Assembly: GCF_003364195.1 (NCBI RefSeq)
Contig: NZ_NXLQ01000006.1
Span: 25,444 to 89,443, forward strand
Origin: Helicobacter didelphidarum
Lineage (GTDB): Bacteria > Campylobacterota > Campylobacteria > Campylobacterales > Helicobacteraceae
Reading direction: 5' to 3'
Length of the DNA stretch: 64,000 nt
The translations under genes were made by a program, and so were the position numbers. Positions 1 to 11,217 of the stretch are shown here, one piece after another (the first letter of the stretch is position 1; each line of letters opens with the position of its first letter). The notes beneath the pieces are model-generated. The model did not search any database, was not told where the DNA came from, and saw nothing but the letters and a program-made list of their open reading frames with translations.

Positions 1-2253
1 TTCCACCATTTTTTTAATAAATTCTGCTTTTTGTAAAGGTGTATGACCGCTATAATATTCACTAATATCGAGTGTATTTGCTAGACTTTTGACAGCCTCA
101 AATCTATCACCACTTAAAATAATTGTTTTCTTCTTCAGTTTATTGAGACTTTGTATAAGTTCTCTTGCTCCTGATTTTACGGAATCTTGCAAGTAAAAAA
201 TATGTGTTAAGGCAAATGGGGCATTAGAATCTTGAGAAAGTTTTTCATTTATTAACTTCTCATTGCCTCCTATTATTTCTACATCATCAATTACAGCATA
301 AAAGCCTCTGCCCTCTATTAATTCAAATAGATTATTACTTTTATCAGATTCTATATTTTGAGATATTTTATGTTTATTAGATTCGAGTAAGTCTGTTTGA
401 GAATCTTCTTTAAAATATTCCATAATCGCTTTTGCTATTATATGTGGATTTTTTTGCATAGCCTTTATAATGAGACTTTTGCAATCAGAATCTAAAACAT
501 TTCCATTGCTTTTTTTGAACTCATCATTTTTTCTACGCATAGCAACATAGAATCTTGTTGCAGATTGTAAGGCTTCTTGTTGCTTTTTTGTAAAATCAAC
601 AGATTCCATACTTTTAAAATCTTTGTTTTTTGCTAAATCCTTTATACTTGTGTTATGAGCATGAGAGTATATGGGTTTTTCTACCTTTATTACACGCATT
701 TTACCTTCTGTAAGTGTACCCGTTTTATCAAATACAACACAATCAGCTTTTGCTAAAGATTCTAAAAAATCTGCCTTTGTGTAAATAATATGGTTTTTAA
801 AACCAACATTTAATCCCACAACACTTGCAATCGGTGTTGCAAGAGCTAAGGCACAAGGACATGCAATTACAATCACAGATACAGCTATAAGTAACGCATA
901 TTCAAAATCACTTTGTGCGAAAAAATAATAATAGCAAAAACCAAGAAAAGCTATACTTAACACAATCTTACTAAAATATCCAGCGATACGAAATGCAAAT
1001 GATGCAATCTTTGGTGTCGAAAACTCACTTTCTTTTAATAAGTTGGCGAGCTTACTCATGCTAGAGTTTTTAAATTCTTTCGTAGCATTATAATATAATG
1101 CAGTATTGATAGCGATAGCACCAGAACTTATAGGTTCGCCCTTTTTTATATTTATTGGCACACTTTCACCATTTATGTTTGAGTAATCAAAAGTAGCAAA
1201 ACTAGATTCTAAAGTCCCATCACAAGCAATAGTCTCCCCGGGCAATACTAATAATTTATCGCCAATTTTTATATCATATACAGAAATTATACTATCATCT
1301 TCTAATCGTGCTTCAAGAGGTAAAATATTATTCAATTTGTCAAGGTTATCATTTGCACTTTTCTTGCTTAAAGATTCTAGAAATTTTGCACTTAGGACAA
1401 ATAAAATAATCATACAAACTGATTCAAAATAGGTGTGTCCACTTTGAGATAACCAAGCATAAATTGAATAAAAATATACAAGGCTTGTGCCCGTAATTAC
1501 AAGCATTTCCATACCAATAATACCATGTTTTAACCCCAAAAACGCTTGTTTATAGAATCCACTTGCTGAAAAAAATAGCACAGGGGTTGCCAATATAAAG
1601 CTTGCAAGGTTAAGAATGCTTGTTGAAATAGAATCAATTCCAGAAAAAAAACCTAAATATTGTCCAACATTGACCCACATAATATTCATCGTGCAAAAAA
1701 TTGCTATAACAAGTTTAATATAATAGATTCTATTGCGTTGGGAATCTTTATTTTCTTTTTCCTGTGGATTATACACAATCGCATTGTAGCCAATTTTACG
1801 AATATTTTGAATGATTGTAGCAAGGCTTATTGTATTTTCATCAAATAAAACCTTTGCTTTATGTGTTGTATAATTAATTTTTAATTCTTTAATTCCATTG
1901 AGATTCAATAAAATTTGCTCATTGAGCCACACACACGCCGCACATACAACACCATCAAGAATAAAATGGACTTCTTTGTAGCCATTTTGATCTTTTACAT
2001 ATTTTTGTTTAAAATTAATAGAATCATAGTTTAAATTTGTATGAATGGAATCTTGTATATTTTTCGTTTCTAAAGCATTATTTCCGAGTTTTGTATAAAA
2101 AGATTCTAAATTATTTTCTCTTAAAAGCTGAAATGCTAACTCACAACCATTGCAACAAAAATACAGAGTTTCTCCGCTTTGTGTATCACGCACAATTTTT
2201 AGCATATTGTCTGTATATTCTTGCTTACAATGAGAGCATGAAATCTTTTGCAT
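1..2253 (-). CDS. ccoI: Copper-transporting P1B-type ATPase, CcoI/FixI-like (3' end outside window)
   Basis: Membrane copper pump thought to supply copper for cbb3-type cytochrome oxidase assembly. My translation from the ATG at 2253 stays open for 751 codons to the window edge. The N-terminus has a cysteine-rich module (CSHC then CCNGC) and a metal-binding loop GVVCAACVW, the arrangement typical of FixI/CcoI rather than CopA. Several membrane helices follow, then the CPC channel motif (VIACPCALAL), the phosphorylation loop DKTGTLTEG and LSGDR. The GDGxND hinge lies beyond the window. Two motifs deviate: the TGE actuator motif reads NGE (INGESVP), and HP in the nucleotide-binding domain reads HI (NPHIIAKAI). 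GGAGGT lies 14 bases before the ATG. The CcoI assignment over a general copper ATPase rests on the N-terminal cysteine module. Confidence 0.85.
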   Translation of the reverse strand, partial: MQKISCSHCKQEYTDNMLKIVRDTQSGETLYFCCNGCELAFQLLRENNLESFYTKLGNNALETKNIQDSIHTNLNYDSINFKQKYVKDQNGYKEVHFILDGVVCAACVWLNEQILLNLNGIKELKINYTTHKAKVLFDENTISLATIIQNIRKIGYNAIVYNPQEKENKDSQRNRIYYIKLVIAIFCTMNIMWVNVGQYLGFFSGIDSISTSILNLASFILATPVLFFSASGFYKQAFLGLKHGIIGMEMLVITGTSLVYFYSIYAWLSQSGHTYFESVCMIILFVLSAKFLESLSKKSANDNLDKLNNILPLEARLEDDSIISVYDIKIGDKLLVLPGETIACDGTLESSFATFDYSNINGESVPINIKKGEPISSGAIAINTALYYNATKEFKNSSMSKLANLLKESEFSTPKIASFAFRIAGYFSKIVLSIAFLGFCYYYFFAQSDFEYALLIAVSVIVIACPCALALATPIASVVGLNVGFKNHIIYTKADFLESLAKADCVVFDKTGTLTEGKMRVIKVEKPIYSHAHNTSIKDLAKNKDFKSMESVDFTKKQQEALQSATRFYVAMRRKNDEFKKSNGNVLDSDCKSLIIKAMQKNPHIIAKAIMEYFKEDSQTDLLESNKHKISQNIESDKSNNLFELIEGRGFYAVIDDVEIIGGNEKLINEKLSQDSNAPFALTHIFYLQDSVKSGARELIQSLNKLKKKTIILSGDRFEAVKSLANTLDISEYYSGHTPLQKAEFIKKMVE

Positions 2254-2960
2254 AATAACTCTTATACCTCCATGTTTTATCTTAATTAAAGCTCAAAATA
2301 ATAATTTAAAAGTCTCCTATGAGTTAAAGCATACATTAATAAATTAATTATAGATGACTTTCCACAATCTCTCTTATTGTAATATAAATAAAACTAAACA
2401 TTGTCCCATGATTTTATCTATAAATTTCCAGCCAAACGAAACGATCAATCTATCTCTTTTAATAAATTAACAATAAAAAATCAATATCTTTTAAGATTAA
2501 ATTGCAAAATACATATTTGGTTAAGATAATTTAAGTAGTTTTCCTTTTCTACCTTAGCATTATATCTAAATTCTATTTCTTTGAGATATAGATACAATAT
2601 ATTTTTTACCAGAGAAAACCATAACTAAAAGTTTATAAAAATCTTTGTTATCTGAAATCTCTTGTATTTTGCAATTCAGATGAAAGAAATTCACTTGATT
2701 TATAAATTGTTTTGCCTTATTATTATAGTTTTGTGAAAGCATTCTTGCAATTACTTTATTCTGTATAAATTTAAATTTGATAATAATCTGTATTGCAATT
2801 TTGACATTCTATAACTGCTAAACTAATATCACTAAGCCTACATTATATGTATTTTTTACTACTTTATTTACTATTTTATTTCATGCAAACTCACATCTTA
2901 TATCTTTGGTATTTTTTGTCTTCTTAGTTTGATTTAGAATCAATGCAGACAGCTTATAGT
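2254..2960. other. 707-bp gene-poor stretch between ccoI and the chemoreceptor gene
   Basis: Very AT-rich. Apart from the possible minus-strand gene remnant at 2566-2808, I see no convincing coding sequence, no tRNA and no strong terminator. It should hold the ccoI promoter and the 3' flank of the chemoreceptor gene. Confidence 0.5.
2566..2808 (-). pseudogene. Possible gene remnant or small ORF of unknown function
   Basis: An open minus-strand frame of about 80 codons ends at a TAG at 2566-2568. The only ATG (2742) gives 58 residues starting MLSQNYNNKAKQF and ending SISQRNRI. There is no Shine-Dalgarno sequence before that ATG, and the frame reads protein-like upstream of it. Another frame just upstream also reads protein-like, with a CxxC pair (IECQNCNTD). 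This fits a decayed gene with lost start and frameshift better than an intact small gene. I do not recognise the family. Confidence 0.3.
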
Positions 2961-5036
2961 TTATTTTTTTTGTAAGATTTCTAGTATAGATTCATAAACA
3001 TTTATTTTTTGCAACTCTTCTTCTATTTGTTCGCTGGCACCTGCTTTAGAGCTAATGTTGTTAGACAAGGTTTTGCCATTATCAATAAGATTCATAATGA
3101 TAGCAGAAATACTTTTAGAACGTTCTGAAATATCTAGCATATTTGAAGAGGCATTTTGTGCACTACTATCGATATTATGCACTGATTCTATAACAGACTT
3201 TATCGATGCATTTGTATCACTAAGACTCTTTTGAGTCCTCTCGGCTAGATTCCTTACCTCATCGGCTACAACAGCAAACCCTCGACCATGTTCTCCTGCT
3301 CTTGCAGCTTCTATTGCAGCATTTAATGCTAATAGGTTTGTTTGATTGGCAATGCCAGATATAATGTCTAAGACACGATTTAAGCCATCTATCTCGCCCA
3401 ATAATCTATGTATTTGTTCTCCTAGATTCATATTTTCACTCCCTGTTTGCATACCACTTTCTAATTGTGCTACAAACGCTCCAAACTGCTCATTTACAGA
3501 ATCTAGATTCTCCCCCATACCTTTAAAATCCCTTGATGTTGTTGTGAGTGTATCGGCAATATTTTTAATAGTGGGTATGGAAGACTTGAGCTGATTGAGC
3601 ATGAGAGAATTTATATTATTAATGATTTCAAGTTGTGCTATACGTTTATAGATAAAATGTGATTTAAATTGACTATATTGCAAGTGAAAGGTATCCAAAA
3701 TATCATCACTAAAATGCCCCTCATGATGATAGAAAAATATCGCATTTAATGTTTCATTCATATTCACTCCCAAAATCTCACCAAAGGTAGAAAAGCCTAT
3801 TGCTGGAATCTTGTCAAACACATTTATACCCTTAAGCATATTGATATTATGCAATCTACGCAATACACAATCATTTAAAATTACCCCCAAAGGTTCTGGT
3901 TTATTCTTGGCATACGCTTTGTAATCCATCTTAGTGCGTTCTACAACATCTACGCGTTTAAGGAGAGTAAGCTCTTCACCCTTATCAACATCACAATACA
4001 TTGATACACTCTCTGTATCGGCTTTAAAATCTGCTATACAACGCACAAACATTTGATCTTTAATCTTTACACCAAAGGTATAATCATTCATAATATTGGG
4101 TACTTTTGATAAATCACATTTCAATTTATCACTCAAAGCTTCAAATACACTATTTTGCTTATGAGTTTTATTATCTAAAAACTTATTAATAGTTCTACTT
4201 TTAACATCGGAATCTACTACCAAAAATTTTTCATTTGTTACCTCAAAGTTCTGTGTCTTAAAGATACCAAAATGATAATTTTTTTTAAGTTTTACATAAG
4301 TAATAACTGCTTTCCCCTTAACCACTGAGTTATTATCAAAAATATAAGTATTTTTAAAATCAAGCCTACCACCTGCACTACCACCTACATACATACAGGG
4401 AAGTGAACCGGCATTATAAATAGCTTCCATTAAAAAGCTCTCAGCCCAACTTATACCATCTAGTAAAACATAGCCCAAAGTGCTATGTGATGTAGCTTTA
4501 AAAGGGATCTTTACCTTGCGAACTTCATTTTCTATAAACTTAATTTGTTCATCTTTATTTGTGATTTTAACACCTAAATCAATGCTTACAACATGTATAT
4601 GTTCTATCATATCACTAGAAAATAGCATTAAGTCCACTCTATCACCATCCATTCCATTATTGCCAATACTTACGCCATACAAGTCATTCAGCGGTGTATT
4701 ATCATCGAGTGAACACAAAAGCCCAGCAGAACTAGCCATTATAAGCATACAATCATTGGGCAATACCGATTTTATATCATGTGCAACTTTCGATAAATCT
4801 ACGCTAGGCAAAGAATAGCCTAGTGCAAACTTTATAGGTTGTTGTCCTATTTCATCTCTAGCCTTTAGCACATCTTTAACACGCATCCTAGCCTCATTAC
4901 TTTTGAAATAAAGGCTTGTCATTTCTCTCTTAGGGACTTCTTTTTTCTTTCTTTTACCCAAATTAAACATAAACTTTCCTTTTCTTGACTTAAACATTAA
5001 ATCTTTTGAATCTGATACTTCAACCATGTTTTTCAT
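2961..5036 (-). CDS. Soluble FIST-domain methyl-accepting chemotaxis protein
   Basis: Cytoplasmic chemoreceptor. Residues ~45-240 look like the FIST N-terminal sensory domain ([23 protein letters not shown]), ~245-425 like FIST_C ([18 protein letters not shown]), and the C-terminal third is an MCP signalling domain with the hairpin tip [14 protein letters not shown] that contacts CheA/CheW. No transmembrane segment or signal peptide is visible, so it should sense an internal small ligand; FIST domains are thought to bind small molecules such as amino acids. A TATAAT-type -10 lies at 5066-5071. The listed ATG has no good ribosome site; the in-frame ATG at 4970 is preceded by AAAAGGAAAG and may be the true start (670 aa). 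No chemotaxis gene is adjacent. Confidence 0.85.
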   Translation of the reverse strand: MKNMVEVSDSKDLMFKSRKGKFMFNLGKRKKKEVPKREMTSLYFKSNEARMRVKDVLKARDEIGQQPIKFALGYSLPSVDLSKVAHDIKSVLPNDCMLIMASSAGLLCSLDDNTPLNDLYGVSIGNNGMDGDRVDLMLFSSDMIEHIHVVSIDLGVKITNKDEQIKFIENEVRKVKIPFKATSHSTLGYVLLDGISWAESFLMEAIYNAGSLPCMYVGGSAGGRLDFKNTYIFDNNSVVKGKAVITYVKLKKNYHFGIFKTQNFEVTNEKFLVVDSDVKSRTINKFLDNKTHKQNSVFEALSDKLKCDLSKVPNIMNDYTFGVKIKDQMFVRCIADFKADTESVSMYCDVDKGEELTLLKRVDVVERTKMDYKAYAKNKPEPLGVILNDCVLRRLHNINMLKGINVFDKIPAIGFSTFGEILGVNMNETLNAIFFYHHEGHFSDDILDTFHLQYSQFKSHFIYKRIAQLEIINNINSLMLNQLKSSIPTIKNIADTLTTTSRDFKGMGENLDSVNEQFGAFVAQLESGMQTGSENMNLGEQIHRLLGEIDGLNRVLDIISGIANQTNLLALNAAIEAARAGEHGRGFAVVADEVRNLAERTQKSLSDTNASIKSVIESVHNIDSSAQNASSNMLDISERSKSISAIIMNLIDNGKTLSNNISSKAGASEQIEEELQKINVYESILEILQKK

Positions 5037-5248
5037 TCAAGGCAAAATATCTTTTAATTACCGCAATTATAATTCCAGTTTATCATTTTTATAACTTTAC
5101 TTAATTTTCATTGTATAATTCTACTACCTAAACTGATTGCAAACTTTGGGCAGAATATATAAGTAAATTATCTTGAGTTAAGCATTTTATTAACCCCATA
5201 TTTTAATAATATGAAACAAAATTTACTTTTTAATCATGCTCAAGAAAA

Positions 5249-6292
5249 TCAATCTGGAGAATCTTCTGGCTCATCTGGCAGAGGCATAATTTCATCGCTT
5301 GTGCCAATTTGCTCTTTAATTTTATTTGCAATTTCTGTTGCAATATCTGGATTATCTTTGAGAAATGTTTTTGCATTTTCTCTACCTTGTCCTATTTTCT
5401 TATCTCCATAGGAAAGCCACGCACCACTTTTATCTATAATATCAAGTTTCACGCCATAATCGATAATCTCACCTTCACGACTAATGCCTTCACCAAACAT
5501 AATGTCAAATTCAGCTTCTCGAAATGGTGGAGCAACTTTGTTTTTTACTACTTTCACTTTCGCACGATTACCGATGATACTATCACTTTGCTTTAAAGTA
5601 GCGATTTTACGAATATCAATACGCACACTCGCATAGAATTTTAAGGCATTCCCACCTGTTGTAGTTTCTGGGCTACCATATCCCATTGTGCCAATTTTCA
5701 TACGAATCTGATTGATAAAAATCAAAGTGGTATTCATTCTAAAAAGCACACCTGTAATTTTACGTAATGCATGACTCATTAAACGAGCCTGCAATCCTAC
5801 ATGTTGATCCCCCATATCTCCATCAATCTCTGCTTTTGGTGTAAGTGCGGCAACAGAATCTATCACCACCAAATCAACAGCGCCACTTCGCGTAATTGTC
5901 TCAAGTATTTCTAAGGCTTGTTCACCATTATCCGGTTGGCTAACTAAAAGATTTTCTGTATCAACTCCTAAATTTTTTGCATAATATACATCAAGTGCAT
6001 GTTCCGCATCAATAAATGCACACACTCCACCATTTCTTTGGCATTCTGCAATGACTTGCAATGAAAGAGTGGTTTTACCACTTGATTCTGGTCCATAAAT
6101 CTCAATAATTCTCCCTTTTGGAATCCCCCCAATCCCAAGTGCCAAATCTAAACCTAATGAACCGGTGGAAATAGAATCTATTTTTTCGACTTGTTTATCA
6201 CCAAGTCGAATAAGCATCCCCTTGCCAAATGCTTTATCAATTTGTTTCATTGCACTTTCTAAAGCTTTTTGTTTATTTGCATCAATTGCCAT
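5249..6292 (-). CDS. recA: Recombinase A
   Basis: ATP-dependent strand-exchange recombinase for homologous recombination, repair and natural transformation. 347 aa, normal length. The Walker A motif GPESSGKT lies at residues 67-74, and the conserved core ([30 protein letters not shown]) is intact. The acidic C-terminal tail typical of RecA is present ([10 protein letters not shown]). AAAGGT precedes the ATG, with a TAGAAT-type -10 further upstream. No LexA-type operator was noticed; epsilonproteobacteria usually lack LexA. Confidence 0.98.
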   Translation of the reverse strand: MAIDANKQKALESAMKQIDKAFGKGMLIRLGDKQVEKIDSISTGSLGLDLALGIGGIPKGRIIEIYGPESSGKTTLSLQVIAECQRNGGVCAFIDAEHALDVYYAKNLGVDTENLLVSQPDNGEQALEILETITRSGAVDLVVIDSVAALTPKAEIDGDMGDQHVGLQARLMSHALRKITGVLFRMNTTLIFINQIRMKIGTMGYGSPETTTGGNALKFYASVRIDIRKIATLKQSDSIIGNRAKVKVVKNKVAPPFREAEFDIMFGEGISREGEIIDYGVKLDIIDKSGAWLSYGDKKIGQGRENAKTFLKDNPDIATEIANKIKEQIGTSDEIMPLPDEPEDSPD

Positions 6293-6541
6293 ACTTTTAC
6301 CTTTTTACAAAATTTCGTGATTCTATCATAAGATTGTTGAGAAAAAATAATATCAAAAGAATCTTAAGATTGCAACATAAATTAGACCTCAATATATTGA
6401 ACAAAATAGTAAGAGCAATCTAAAAACTTAATACTCAAGAAAATTGAAATATTATCGAAAGAGTAGCAAAAATAGAAAGCTATACTTTAATTTAAAATAT
6501 AACTATGGTTTATTGTAGTTTTCTTTCTTAATTTTCATCAA

Positions 6542-9124
6542 TCAATCATTTTTACATAATTGGATATTTATTTTTACTTTCTCATCATAAACATCAAATA
6601 TAACTTCACATTTTTCTTGAACTTCATCTCTTAGGATTAAATCCGACAACTCATCTTCTATAAATCTTTGCACCGCTCTTTTTAAAGGTCTCGCACCAAA
6701 CACAGAATCAAATCCTGCATTGGCAATAAAATCTTTCATGGATTGAGTAAGTGTCAGTATAATATGCCTTTCTTTTAACTTATTTTGTACACCTTCAATC
6801 AATATGTCAATAATATCACGAATGTTTTCTTTTGTGAGTGGATTAAATATTATTTTATCATCAAGACGATTGAGAAATTCTGGCTTAAAAAACATCTTCA
6901 GTGCATTATCAATAGCTTTTTGCTGTTCTTCTTTATCCATTCCTTGTAAGATTAAATCGCTACCAATATTACTTGTTAAAATAATAATTGTATTTTTAAA
7001 ATCGACAACAACCCCTTTATTATCCGTCAGTCTTCCATCATCCAATACTTGCAATAAAATATTAAAGACTTTTGGGTGTGCTTTTTCTACTTCATCAAAA
7101 AGCACAACACTGTAAGGTTTTTGCTTTACTGCTTCAGTGAGAATCCCACCTTCTTCATAACCTACATATCCAGGTGCAGCACCTGTAAGTTTTGTTGCAT
7201 CAATTTCTTGCATATATTCACTCATATCAATGCGAATTAACTCTTTTTCACTATCAAAAAGAAATTTTGCTAATGCTTTTGCACTCTGTGTTTTACCAAC
7301 TCCTGTTGAACCCAAAAAAAGAAAACTCGCAATAGGGCGATTCGCATCATTTAATCCAGCTTTATTGCGTTTAATTGCCCGAGATATAGATTCTATTGCT
7401 TCATCTTGTCCGATTACACTTGCTTTGAGATTATCCTTTATATGCAAAATCTTTTCTTTTTGAGATTCAAGCATTTTGCCGACAGGAATTTGGGTCCAAC
7501 GAGATACAATCTCTGCAATACTTTCTTTTGTTACAGCATTTTGAAGCAAAGAGCCAGATTTTTGCAACTCTTTCCATTTTGATTCTAAACTCGCCAATTC
7601 AATATTCAATTTTGGAATCTCACCATGTTCTATTTCACCAGCTCTTGCATAATCTCCATTTCTTCTTGCAAGTTCACTTTCACGACGCAAAGATTCTATC
7701 GTGTTTTTGAATTTTGCGATATTGCTAAAAATTTGCTTTTCATTTTCAAAAGTATTTTGCAGACTTAAAAGATTCTCTTTGTTGTCAGCTAACTGCTTTT
7801 CAATTTCTTCAAGACGTTGCGTATTATTATCGGATTTATCGAGATTGAGTGCCGCCTTTTCAACTTCCAGCACTTCAATTTCCCTTTTTACTCTAGAAAT
7901 TGCTTTAGGTTCAGATTCTATCTGCATTTTTAACTCTGCCGCCGCTTCATCAATTAAATCGATTGCTTTGTCAGGTAAATAACGATTGGTGATATAGCGA
8001 CTTGATAACTTGACACTTTCAACCAATGCACTATCTGTAATACTGATATTATGATGAGACTCTAAACTCTCTTTAATTCCTCGCATAATTTGCATAGCTT
8101 CGTTTTGGTTTGGTTCATTTACTGCAATAGGTTGGAATCTTCTTGCAAGTGCCGCATCTTTTTCAAAATATTTGCGATATTCTTTGAGTGTTGTAGCACC
8201 TATTGTTCGTAATTCTCCGCGAGCCAAAGCGGGTTTTAGGATATTTGCTGCATCCATTCCCCCTTCACTTGCTCCAGCTCCAACAATCGTGTGAATCTCA
8301 TCAATAAATAAAATTACATCGTTATTCTTTTTAACCTCATCAACCACAGCTTTTAATCTCTCTTCAAAATCTCCGCGATATTTTGCTCCAGCCATAAGTG
8401 CAGTCATATCAAGTGCGATAACTTTTTTACTTTGCAATGATAATGGCACTTCTTTTTTAGCAATTTTAATCGCTAAGCCTTCTACAACAGCAGTTTTACC
8501 AACACCCGGTTCGCCCAAGAGAATAGGATTATTTTTTGTTTTTCTAATAAGAATTTGCATCATTCGTTCAATTTCTTCATTTCTACCAATAACCGGGTTA
8601 AGACTATTTTGTATTGCCATTTTTGTTAAATCAATACCATATTTTTCAAGAGTTTCTAAGACATCATCACTACTTTGAGAATCTATTTTCATGCCTTTAC
8701 GCATATTTTTAAGAGTATTGATAAGCTCAAGTTTATCAATATTTTTCAAAAAATCTTTAAAATATGAATCGACATTTGCTCTTACATAACTATCCACGCC
8801 AATAAAGCTATCGCCTTCAGTTGTCGCTAAAGTAAGTGAATTTTGTAAAGCATTGAATACATCTTTGGAAAGACTCATATTCTCGGTATTTACATTACTT
8901 GTTGTTGGGAGTTTTTCAATTTCTGATGTAAGAGTATTAATGAGTGCATTAATATCTTCGTTATTTCGTTGTAATGCTTGATACATTAAGAGATTAGAAT
9001 CTGCTACCATAGCAAGTAGCGTGTGGATTGGTTCTGTTTGTGCATTTTTATGTTTGATTGCAAATTGAGCTGAATTGTTTAATATTTCTCGCATTTGATT
9101 TGTTAATTTATCAAAAATATTCAT
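6542..9124 (-). CDS. clpB: Disaggregase chaperone ClpB
   Basis: Hsp100-family AAA+ unfoldase that rescues aggregated protein with DnaK. 860 aa from this start. Order: Clp-N domain (~1-145), first AAA+ domain with GEPGVGKT (~204-211), a long coiled-coil middle domain (~385-510), and second AAA+ domain with GSTGVGKT followed by a C-terminal D2-small domain. The frame extends 19 codons upstream, but the ATG at 9124 begins the conserved sequence ([11 protein letters not shown]) and has TAAGGAGACTATC directly before it. A TATACT -10 lies just upstream. I saw no clear HspR or CIRCE inverted repeat. Confidence 0.97.
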   Translation of the reverse strand: MNIFDKLTNQMREILNNSAQFAIKHKNAQTEPIHTLLAMVADSNLLMYQALQRNNEDINALINTLTSEIEKLPTTSNVNTENMSLSKDVFNALQNSLTLATTEGDSFIGVDSYVRANVDSYFKDFLKNIDKLELINTLKNMRKGMKIDSQSSDDVLETLEKYGIDLTKMAIQNSLNPVIGRNEEIERMMQILIRKTKNNPILLGEPGVGKTAVVEGLAIKIAKKEVPLSLQSKKVIALDMTALMAGAKYRGDFEERLKAVVDEVKKNNDVILFIDEIHTIVGAGASEGGMDAANILKPALARGELRTIGATTLKEYRKYFEKDAALARRFQPIAVNEPNQNEAMQIMRGIKESLESHHNISITDSALVESVKLSSRYITNRYLPDKAIDLIDEAAAELKMQIESEPKAISRVKREIEVLEVEKAALNLDKSDNNTQRLEEIEKQLADNKENLLSLQNTFENEKQIFSNIAKFKNTIESLRRESELARRNGDYARAGEIEHGEIPKLNIELASLESKWKELQKSGSLLQNAVTKESIAEIVSRWTQIPVGKMLESQKEKILHIKDNLKASVIGQDEAIESISRAIKRNKAGLNDANRPIASFLFLGSTGVGKTQSAKALAKFLFDSEKELIRIDMSEYMQEIDATKLTGAAPGYVGYEEGGILTEAVKQKPYSVVLFDEVEKAHPKVFNILLQVLDDGRLTDNKGVVVDFKNTIIILTSNIGSDLILQGMDKEEQQKAIDNALKMFFKPEFLNRLDDKIIFNPLTKENIRDIIDILIEGVQNKLKERHIILTLTQSMKDFIANAGFDSVFGARPLKRAVQRFIEDELSDLILRDEVQEKCEVIFDVYDEKVKINIQLCKND

Positions 9125-9294
9125 GATAGTCTCCTTATTTTTACAAAAGATTAGGTGGAAGTATAACATAAATTTTAGCAATTAGTGAAAAATTGTGCTA
9201 ATTTATTTATAATTTTATATTATTAGAATAAAAAAACTTTAGTTTATTAATATAAACTTTAATAAGTTTAACTTACTAAAAGTATAAATTATAT

Positions 9295-9537
9295 TTAAGA
9301 TAGATAATGTTCTTTCATAATTTTCCTAAATATGCTTGAAGGGTTGTTTTTGAATATTGGATTTTTAAAGAGAAAAGACCCCAAAAAATCAAAGTTTTCT
9401 TGATACTCTTTAAAATATTTATGAATTATGGTAATATTGAGTTTATTTTTTATATCATGTTTATAAGCTTTCTCATACAGAGATTCATTTTCTTGATGAT
9501 AAACTGCTATTAAAGGCGTAATTATGAAATATCCCAA
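9295..9537 (-). CDS. Uncertain 80-aa ORF overlapping the nadV start
   Basis: A minus-strand frame of 80 codons between the divergent clpB and nadV genes. Its first five codons are antisense to the nadV start, so the listed start is doubtful. The residues after that are K/N/I/F-rich but protein-like (for example FLGSFLFKNPIFKNNP). No known domain or clear ribosome site was recognised. It could be a remnant of a longer gene or chance coding. The rest of 9125-9523 appears empty apart from the clpB promoter. Confidence 0.22.
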   Translation of the reverse strand: MGYFIITPLIAVYHQENESLYEKAYKHDIKNKLNITIIHKYFKEYQENFDFLGSFLFKNPIFKNNPSSIFRKIMKEHYLS

Positions 9538-10966
9538 GTTACTTTTTATTTCTGATTGTTATAAATACACCCATGCGGCGATGTATCCTAATGGCGTGGA
9601 GGAAGTTTATAGTTTGCTTTATTGTAGAAATCCAAGACTTGATTTAGAATCTCTCAATGGGCATATTGTTGCATTTGGTATGAGGCAAGTAATTCATAAG
9701 TTGCAGCAACTTTATTATGAATTTAAACAATGTGAGGAGAATATTTTACGCGAAGCACTTGAATGGATTTATATAAAATTTATGAAACTTAATCCTAATG
9801 AAGAATCTTATAAATTTCTTGTTGAAAAATGGTTAAATTTACCAGATGAAATGCCTGTAACTTTTAAGGCTTTGCCAGAAGGGACATTTGTATCAAACAA
9901 CACGCCAATTATTTCTGTTTTATGTCAAAAAAGCGAGCATTGTTGGTTTGTAAATTTTATTGAAACTTATTTAAATTCTGAATTATGGAAAACTTGTTTT
10001 GTTGCAACAAAAGCAGCATTATTTAAGAAAATAGAATATGATTTTTTGCAATCTTATATTGATAAGAGTTTGAATTTCCATGATTTTGCTGCAAGAGGAA
10101 TGAATGGGATTGAGGATTGTTATATCTCAAGTATGGGGCATTTACTCTTTTTTAGCGGAACAGATTCTCTTATGGCAATAAGAAATGTTTATGATAATTA
10201 TGGAAAAAGTATAGAAACATTAGGTTCTATACCTGCGAGTGAACATAGTGTAATGTGTCTTGGAGGACAACAATATGAGCTAGAGACTTTTAAAAGAATT
10301 ATGGAAAAATTCCCTCATTCAATGGTTTCAATCGTTGCAGATACTTGGAATCTATGGAATATTATTGATTTGCTTAAAAACGATAAAGAAATGTTTTTAA
10401 CGATTCAAAATAGAAAGCAACCAATTGTTTTGCGTCCAGATTCAGGTGATCCATTCCTTATATTGACAGGCAATCCTCATGCGCATGATGATCGAGAAAA
10501 AAAGGGTGTTATACGTCTTGTGCATGAATATTTTGGATTTCATCATGTTAGAATTATTTATGGTGATGCTATTACGATAGAGAGAGCAAGAATGATTTAT
10601 GAATGGTGTAAGCATAATAATTTTAATCCTTTAGAGTTTTTATGTCTTGGAATAGGAAGTTACGCTTATAATTCAGGAATTCGTGATGATGTAGGCTTAG
10701 TAACAAAAATGACTTGGGCAAAGATTAATGGGAAATCTGTGCATTTAATTAAAAATCCAATAACAGGAAAAGATAAAATTTCCCTCTCTGGTAAAGTAGC
10801 AGTGAAAAGGGATACAAGGGAGGTTGTGCAATATATGGATTATGAAATTGAAAATGATTTATTAAGCACTGATATGAGTTTAGAGGATTTAGATTCTATA
10901 CGCATATATGCTAAAAGCGAGTTTTTACGTGCTATTGGGATACACCAAGACACTCTCAATACATAA
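9524..10966 (+). CDS. nadV: Nicotinamide phosphoribosyltransferase
   Basis: Converts nicotinamide and PRPP to nicotinamide mononucleotide, the first step of the two-step NAD salvage route. 480 aa, usual length for bacterial NadV/Nampt. It follows the Nampt pattern rather than PncB: N-terminal DCYKYTHAAMYP, the substrate-binding stretch FHDFAARGMNG followed by GTDSL, the active-site histidine in PASEHSVM, and the PRPP-contacting VLRPDSGDP. A weak AAAGGCG precedes the ATG. Its partner NMN adenylyltransferase is not in the window. It stands alone, divergent from clpB. Confidence 0.9.
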   Translation: MKYPKLLFISDCYKYTHAAMYPNGVEEVYSLLYCRNPRLDLESLNGHIVAFGMRQVIHKLQQLYYEFKQCEENILREALEWIYIKFMKLNPNEESYKFLVEKWLNLPDEMPVTFKALPEGTFVSNNTPIISVLCQKSEHCWFVNFIETYLNSELWKTCFVATKAALFKKIEYDFLQSYIDKSLNFHDFAARGMNGIEDCYISSMGHLLFFSGTDSLMAIRNVYDNYGKSIETLGSIPASEHSVMCLGGQQYELETFKRIMEKFPHSMVSIVADTWNLWNIIDLLKNDKEMFLTIQNRKQPIVLRPDSGDPFLILTGNPHAHDDREKKGVIRLVHEYFGFHHVRIIYGDAITIERARMIYEWCKHNNFNPLEFLCLGIGSYAYNSGIRDDVGLVTKMTWAKINGKSVHLIKNPITGKDKISLSGKVAVKRDTREVVQYMDYEIENDLLSTDMSLEDLDSIRIYAKSEFLRAIGIHQDTLNT

Positions 10967-11217
10967 ATTTTATTCAGAAATATATTTTAAAGTAATCTTG
11001 CATATTATCAAGCAAGGGCTATATGTTGTTCTAATAATTGTTTTATTGAGATTCTTAACCTCGCGATACATGAATAAGTCATAAAGTTTTAACTTGCTAT
11101 CTGATTGTATTCCATCCTTTTTTCTCGGGCTTTTTTCTATAAAAGAGAATAAAAATTTATTTTTAACACTATTATAAATAAAGATAGTTTTTATTGATTT
11201 TTTATTTGGCAACAAAA

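Noticed and set aside
9125..9181. 19-codon N-terminal extension of clpB
   Set aside because: The conserved ClpB N-terminus and a strong ribosome site both place the start at 9124.
10970..11215. 81-codon minus-strand frame after thrC
   Set aside because: TTG start, no ribosome site, composition like non-coding AT-rich DNA, and it lies in the nadV/thrC convergent gap.
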